DNA from: Xylaria sp. FL1777
Taxonomy: Eukaryota > Ascomycota > Sordariomycetes > Xylariales > Xylariaceae
Assembly (NCBI GenBank): GCA_022578965.1
Contig: MU400582.1
Span: 62,001 to 126,000 of the forward strand
Reading direction: 5' to 3'
DNA: 64,000 bases
The notes under the pieces are model-generated. The model saw only the letters and a list, made by a program, of their open reading frames with translations. It searched no databases and had not been told where the DNA came from. The translations under genes were made by a program, and so were the position numbers. Shown piece by piece: positions 58,219 through 64,000 of the stretch; within the stretch, counting starts at the first letter, position 1; every line of letters begins with the position of its first letter.

Positions 58219-60104
58219 ATGTCGATATACGATGAGCTCCTCCGCCATGATATATTAGATACGCGGGTGGACCACTTAGATTTTCCTAATCCTAAACATG
58301 TACGTCTAACATATGAGAGAGCACGGCTTGTTTGCCAGCAAAGTGGTAAGTTTCTACCCTTTCTGGGATCTTTTCTCTTTATTATTCTTATTATAACTAG
58401 GCATAACCGCCGAAGACGTTATCAAACTCCGGCCAAACTTTTGGGAATTTTACCGCCATCGTAAGTGATTTTTGCTTGTGATACTCAATGAGTGACCACC
58501 ATACTCAGCATTACTTCATATAGCTATTTTTGCAAGAGATTCTGCCATGGGAACTACTCTTGCTATCCACTGGAATTTGTGTATTGGGACGATTGGAGAA
58601 TATGTACATCGCCAAGCAGATCTTGCACCGGTGCTGGAAAAGCTTCTTAGGTTCGACTTATGCGGCGAGTTCCTGCTCACGGAGATCGGCCGCGGACTTG
58701 ATGCTCGTAACTTGGAAACAACAGCGACATTGAAGCTGGACGGCTCCTTCGATCTACATACACCCAGGGCATCTGCTGCTAAAGCTATGCCGCCAACAAG
58801 CCCACTTGCTGGTATAGGAAGAGTTGGCATCGTGTTTGCGCGACTAATTATAAAGGGCGTGGATCACGGCGTGAAACCATTCATTGTAAACCTGAGCGAT
58901 GAGAATGGCCTACTTCCAGGAATTACGAGTCAGCTACTGCCAAGACGATGTGGTGCTAAAGTTTTGGACCACGCCATCACCACCTTCTCACACGTCTTAC
59001 TCAGTCCAGAGTCGCTTCTGGGGTCACTAGATCGGGCGCATGACCAACGGACAGACTTCTTCCGCCAGATTCATAGGGTTTCTGTTGGAACGCTGTCCCT
59101 CTCTATCAGCAATATTCCCGCCCTTCAACAGAGTGCCTTAATAGCGGGCACCTATAGCTCCAGGAGGCATGTTGGGAGCGACTCTGATAAGAAAGGAACA
59201 CCCATAATTCAATTTTCGACGCAGTATAGGCCCATTTTAGATGCTGTGGTTCAAAGCTGGGCATATGATGCGTTCGCCGATGAGGCTATATCCTGGTTCC
59301 TAGACACAGAACTTAGTATGGAGGTTAGGCACGCAGTTGCAGTCTGTTTTAAAACTGCCATTGGTACGGATGCGCAAGCCACAATCAGCGAACTCGCCGA
59401 GCGTTGTGGCTGGCAAGGGCTGTTCGCTTACAATGAGATTATTGAAATGGGGTTGGCTTTGAGGGGTAATGCGGTTGCAGAGGGAGACTATACTGTCCTG
59501 TGCATACGTGAGTCATTCCAAAAAGTTCTCTTCCACGCTGTGCTCTGGAATATATTAACCGCTCGCCCTGGTAGGTTTGGTGTCGGAAGTTCTTCTTGGA
59601 CGATATAAACTCCCTGAAGCCAGGGTGAAAACATGCCCCCTTGCGAGGCATGAGTTGGGGATTTGGCAAGAGGCACGAGATATGATCGAGTCGCTTGGGA
59701 TCGAAAACCACCGCAGTGAAGAAGTTAATGCTCATCTATTACCACGTTGCCGAGACATGGTCAAAGCGACGGGGCATAGAATGGCTTACGAGGCTGTTGC
59801 TGCTAGCGGAAAATTGAAACCAGAGGCCATACACCTTTTCGAATCGATTTGTATCAAAACTGACTTAAGCTGGTACTGTCAGTTTGAGGGGTTAAGTCGA
59901 AATCAATTTCTTGCCAATGATGCCAAAGCCGCAAAGGAAGCCCTTCCACTGCTCCACCAGTTTTTAACCCAAAGTCGCCCATCAAGAGCAACAGTGGCCC
60001 CTATAATGGATGAGGAGTCGTGGGATGAGTTCGTTCAGAGTCTCCCAGCTTTTAAGCCAATGGAAGCAGTCGAGCTACCGCCGTCAACATCATACCGACT
60101 ATGA
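58219..60104 (+). CDS. Acyl-CoA oxidase/dehydrogenase-like flavoprotein, four exons
   Basis: Exons 58219-58345, 58401-58460, 58509-59507 and 59575-60104, with introns of 55, 48 and 67 bp, all joining in frame; 571 residues. The N-terminal helical part reads NFWEFYRH and HIAIFARDSAMGTTLAIHWNLC, followed by the oxidase middle domain (LKLDGSFDLHTPRASAAK, the flavin- and substrate-contact region) and the C-terminal helical domain with RHVG and STQYRPIL. Acyl-CoA oxidases desaturate acyl-CoA in peroxisomes. This one ends SYRL, not a good peroxisomal SKL-type signal, and is somewhat shorter than the usual 650-700, so it may act outside beta-oxidation, as relatives in metabolite clusters do. That is inference. 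Confidence 0.85.
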
Positions 60105-60953
60105 AAATAAGGATTAAAGCAATAGAGATCATGCTTGGAAAATAGAACAAACGGGAATAGCCGCTGAAACTTATAAATTAAAAAACCCCCCCGCAATATG
60201 CAATGCCGTGTTCTGACCGTAAAGGTGTTATGTATAATTCATATATTGATAACTCGCATTCGATGAAGAAGTGATGAGGTTCTTTTCCCTGGCTCGAAGT
60301 GGAAATTCTCCAACCTGCCGTTAGGCATGAGTACAAAACCTTGGTTCGTCTAACAACAGAATCGTGGAGAGGTCGCTGGACAATAATACACCCAGCCCTT
60401 ATCGTTTATAAAGAGACTTTGGGCCGTTCCAGAGAATTGGGAAATCGAGGTTAGACGGTTAAACGCAGACTACTCATGTTTCGACCAAGTAACCGCTCCT
60501 CCCAACGCTAGTGTCTTCAGTAGGGGGTAATGAGCAGCAGACCAAGGGGTAACTTCTAGCATGGTTCCGTGACATTATCTCAATCGCATGGGGGAAAAAA
60601 ATTCTGTACACTCGATTGAGATCGCCCGATTAGGAAATGCTACGCTACATAATAACACCGGTTCTAATCCAGGTCGGGTTAGCGTGTATAGGGCTATATC
60701 TATAGTATTATAAGAGGTACGTAAGGGGCCCTCATTTCTGGAACCAACAGCGCCTAATGACACGTCATAATAGAATCGAACAGTGGACAAATTCGTCAAG
60801 TAAGCACATCTATACGCCTAACGTTTGTAACATGACACCATTGCACATCCCTACAGCACCAGGAGGTTGTTAATTATTTGCAAGAAATGTAATTTCCTGA
60901 AACGGTCTTGATGTATTTGTTCCTTAACGTTATGCATTTTGAACAATCCGTCA
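60105..60953. other. Intergenic between convergent genes
   Basis: No gene supported. A short C-run (60184-60192) and an A-run (60595-60601) are the only features. Confidence 0.5.
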
Positions 60954-62338
60954 TTAGGGAGAGAAAAGAACCTCATCCATGAATTCCCGGATTTTATCAT
61001 CAGATTCCCACTCCGCAAATCGCTTTCCCGGGAAATGTTGAGGCCCTGTTTTCTTTAGTACGGCGTTATGAACGGTATTGTAGAGCTCATTGACACCCGG
61101 TCTCTTGGTATGATCAGGGTCTGCACATCGGATGGCCAAATAATAGATGTCTTCATCGAGGTTTCTGTCATATTGGAAAAACTTTTCTGGCGTATCCAAA
61201 GCACTATGGCCATACATCGATTGTATCACCTATGTACTGGAAGGTTAGCACTTAGTTCACACGGGAAAGTGTAGCAAGGCAGATATTGACATACAATGCC
61301 TACTGAGCGGACGTTTCCCTGTGAAATTGTATCGGCGGTTACGCCGGCTCTACAATCGTTAGCTTTCCGGGACAAAATATGTTACAGATGAATGCAAGAT
61401 TACCGCAATCTTTGCTTGAACTCGTCATAGATACCTGTAGCCTCGCTGAAATCTATCGCTTTCAATATAGGGACAAGATTATGCTCCACCGCATCATACT
61501 CGCCAAACATCACCACAAGAATCAGTATATCATCATAGTATATTCGTAGCAAAAATCTTAATACAAACAGTTAACTTACAGTTTCCTAAATGGGTTGAAA
61601 GATCGCCGTGATAGATCTGATAATGGGTGGCAGTTGTCGGCTCGAAAAGACCTGGCGCCTCTAAGATTGTTTGGCCACCTAGAGATCCAAGAGGCCTGTT
61701 CGGCACATACGCCAAGGCGAGAACAATTCTCGCTACTAATCAATTGTCTTAGCACCTGAATTATAGCATACGACAACCTTATGGGAAGTTACTCGTTAGT
61801 GGGTTGACGTACAACATTTAAAAATCAGCCAAAGCACCCGGTTCGGTATCGGATTCATATCTCTAGCAGAGAACCTGCGCTCGTTTGCCTTCGATAGAAA
61901 CTTTTGTAGTTCGCCGTTGGTTAAATACTCGGTTACAAGAAATGTGCGCCTTTCCCTCGACGTGTTTGATTGGATGGCAAGGGGCTCTCGAGGCCCATTC
62001 CCATCAATGATTAATTGTGCTATATGGGCTTGGCCATATAAAGACTGGAGAGAAAGTATTATTACTGTACTTTATTTTCGGTGAGGTCCATGTCTCTACG
62101 GGGATTATTAAATACAAACACGAACCTTGGCGAATCTGATCTCTTTTTCTACACAGAGAAGACTTCCCACGTTATGGGTATACTTGATTACAAAGCGCTG
62201 TGACTGATCCTGTCCACCACCGAGTACCTCTCGGAACCTCCAAGCCTTTCCTCGAAGCCCGCCCCCAAGATAGGCCTCAAAGGCGAATGGCTGCCATACG
62301 TCAGTAAACCACTTCGGTGGAGATTCCTGTAGACTCAT
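60954..62338 (-). pseudogene. Protein-kinase-like gene with degenerate catalytic loop, multi-exon, probably decaying
   Basis: Pieces in kinase order: 62338-62126 (RFVIKYTHN, the Lys strand, and VEKEIRFAK), 62044 to about 61813 (TFLVTEYLTNGELQKFL, the hinge), about 61730-61580 (LALAYVPNRPLG, then IYHGDLSTHLGN), about 61530-61404 (LKAIDFSEA in place of DFG), 61350-61295 (NVRSVGIV) and 61229-60954 (YLAIRCADPDHTKRPGV to the stop). Junctions 1, 4 and 5 are clean GT-AG, but the joins near 61813-61770 and 61580-61530 do not keep frame. In the catalytic loop HGDL is present but Asn is not at the usual place, and DFG is DFS. So this is either a pseudokinase with unusual splicing or a decaying kinase gene. 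The family resembles fungal orphan kinases. Confidence 0.55.
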
Positions 62339-64000
62339 TAAGAGAGCTTTTTTGAATTGTGGTCATAGAGCAAAGGCAGTGGTGAAGCCAATGTTTATAG
62401 TCCTTTAGATCTGTAGTTTAGTATATAGCACCACGACTGACTAGTAGATAAAATAGATCATGAATACCTGATGCTCATGATTAACTTCTGTAACTCCGAG
62501 AGGTGATGAGAAGTTAGTAGCTAATACAATATCACCTGGCTTGGGTGAAAGTATTCCATTCCGTACGAGGAAATGTCCGCTTACGGAAAGGCTATTTGTT
62601 AATTATTCTGTGCTAGCTGAATCTTTGTGCCTTGATGAGGGATGCTGATTATTTACAGTTGAATGGACACAATGAAAACGGCGCGCGGCGTTGCCTAAGC
62701 AAGGCTCCAACGGTTCTTAGAAGAGTTAAATATATCTAGGACTATTTAGGGCCCCCTTTAAAATACCACAAGCTCTTGCAATAATGCTCGCTTGCTAGGC
62801 GAAGAGTAGCCCTATATCGGGTAAAATAATTGCACGGTGAGCATAAAGACTAAGTTCTGATTAATTATTCTGTTTTACCTTTTACATTAACATAAGTAAC
62901 TTCACCTTGACCGAACGCTAGATTTAACTAAAAAAAATTAGGTGATTTACAAGGTCAAAGATTTTAACAATTAATAAACGACCACTAGTAACATGGCCTA
63001 ATACTCATATTTAAGTACTATGTTATAATAATGTCAATAATAATCTACCCGGCAGAAATCATAATATTTGACATGTCACATTAGTTAGGAGCAAACCTTC
63101 CCTTAAAAATAGCTTTATAACTTGCAATGGCTAAAGTATTAACATAATTTTAAATCCGTGTGCCGCACTTAGTTACAAAGATTAGAGAAGTTAACTTGGA
63201 AAATAAGTGTGGGTAAGCCTCATTTAAATCATCCACACATCTTTCCATCTTTCCCAAATGCCCAGTGTGTTCACTGGATCTATTATTCGATGATTTGCTT
63301 GTTAGATTGAGCTACGAAGTGCATTCTGTTGTTGTTCGCAAAGACTAACCGATACCACGACAAGAAACCCAACTATTTTGATGGTCCGTCCAACATCGAA
63401 GAATGTTTGCCTACCTTATCATCCATTTCAATAGACGATGATGAGCTCTTGGAGTAGAATGACAACTTAATTTTGCATTCTACGGAATTAGACCTTGGAG
63501 CAGGGAGGCGTATGAACAATTAACACGCATTTGCTCACTTTTTACCTTCTAACGTAAAAACTGTTGCAACTAACTTATTATGGTCGAAAGATATCATATT
63601 CGGACCAGCATCAAGTTTTTCATAGCAGAATATTAAGATATATGTCAAGATCGTGGTGAGTCCCGAAAGGGGCGGTGGCGGGTCATCCCTAGGTGTGCTA
63701 AGATGACCTCTCAAGGTAACATTAACAACCTATTGAACAAGGATGGGCACTACTCCATCTCAAACGCTAGCCAGGCTATAAAGTTAGATCCTATGCATTT
63801 ATCCTTCCACAATAGTGTAACTACGTAAGAAGATATTTATGAACGCATAGTTAACTACTCACGTGTCAATGATACTCTGCAACTTATGTACTTCCTAGGA
63901 ACGTTGCATTGGGCTAGTGTCTGGGATTCAGAGAGATTGAAATGATCAAAGTTGACTACTAGTATTGTGATAGAGTGCCAACGGGAGCTAACTGAAGATT
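62339..64000. other. AT-leaning gene-poor right end
   Basis: Mostly non-coding. One short + frame at 63311-63457 ends in an acidic peptide (KPNYFDGPSNIEECLPTL then DDDELLE and a stop). It might be a last exon or a relic, but no splice partner is evident. Composition falls toward A+T from about 62.8 kb, perhaps the approach to another island. Confidence 0.35.

Noticed and set aside
60620..60700. tRNA-like GGTTCTAATCC segment
   Set aside because: No matching acceptor stem or anticodon arm could be drawn on either strand.

Overview
The window looks like nuclear DNA of a filamentous ascomycete (Pezizomycotina). Genes have short GT-AG introns (about 45-125 bp) with CTAAC/CTAAT-like branch sites. 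Protein families are typical of such fungi: bZIP-DUF3425, FSH hydrolase, NmrA-like, a P450 of the pisatin-demethylase type. Normal-GC gene blocks alternate with islands of almost pure A+T that carry the hallmark of repeat-induced point mutation (RIP): C-to-T and G-to-A changes in repeated sequence. TAGGTA-type microsatellites fill several intergenic gaps. I cannot name the species.

Layout. 1-6682 is the right part of a RIP-destroyed LTR retrotransposon that continues beyond the left edge; its 3' LTR (6489-6682) cuts off the end of a gene (6663-7481). 6.7-33 kb is gene-bearing: a five-exon cytochrome P450 (-), FSH serine hydrolase (-), a 620-bp miniature direct-repeat element, a 193-bp solo LTR, NmrA-like protein (-), bZIP-DUF3425 factor (+), two secreted proteins (+), a DUF1295 membrane protein (+), a SNF5-family chromatin-remodelling subunit (-), a GST (+), a possible tiny spliced gene (-) and a large alpha/beta hydrolase (-). 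34074-54494 is a 20.4-kb nested retrotransposon island: an outer LTR element (218/219-bp LTRs, CATGCG target duplication) holding an inner Ty3/gypsy chromovirus (496-bp LTRs, AATTA duplication) whose reverse transcriptase, RNase H, integrase and chromodomain can still be read in one frame. 54.5-64 kb carries a fatty-acid-hydroxylase-like membrane protein (+), an acyl-CoA oxidase-like protein (+) and a decaying protein-kinase-like gene (-).

How the genes may work together. P450, FSH hydrolase, NmrA-like protein and bZIP factor, with secreted-protein, GST and acyl-CoA oxidase genes nearby, resemble tailoring and regulatory parts of a secondary-metabolite locus, but no polyketide synthase, NRPS or terpene cyclase is in the window, so this is only a hypothesis. 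The NmrA-like and bZIP genes are divergent and share a 443-bp promoter with repeated GTAAGCCA motifs. SNF5 and GST genes are divergent across a microsatellite-rich 1.65-kb gap.

The most unusual item is the 620-bp element at 13893-14512. It has two identical 80-bp terminal direct repeats, a 5-bp target duplication (GCCCT), a G8 tract before the right repeat, and an internal array of near-palindromic GYCTTGCAGCGRC motifs whose outer bases co-vary.
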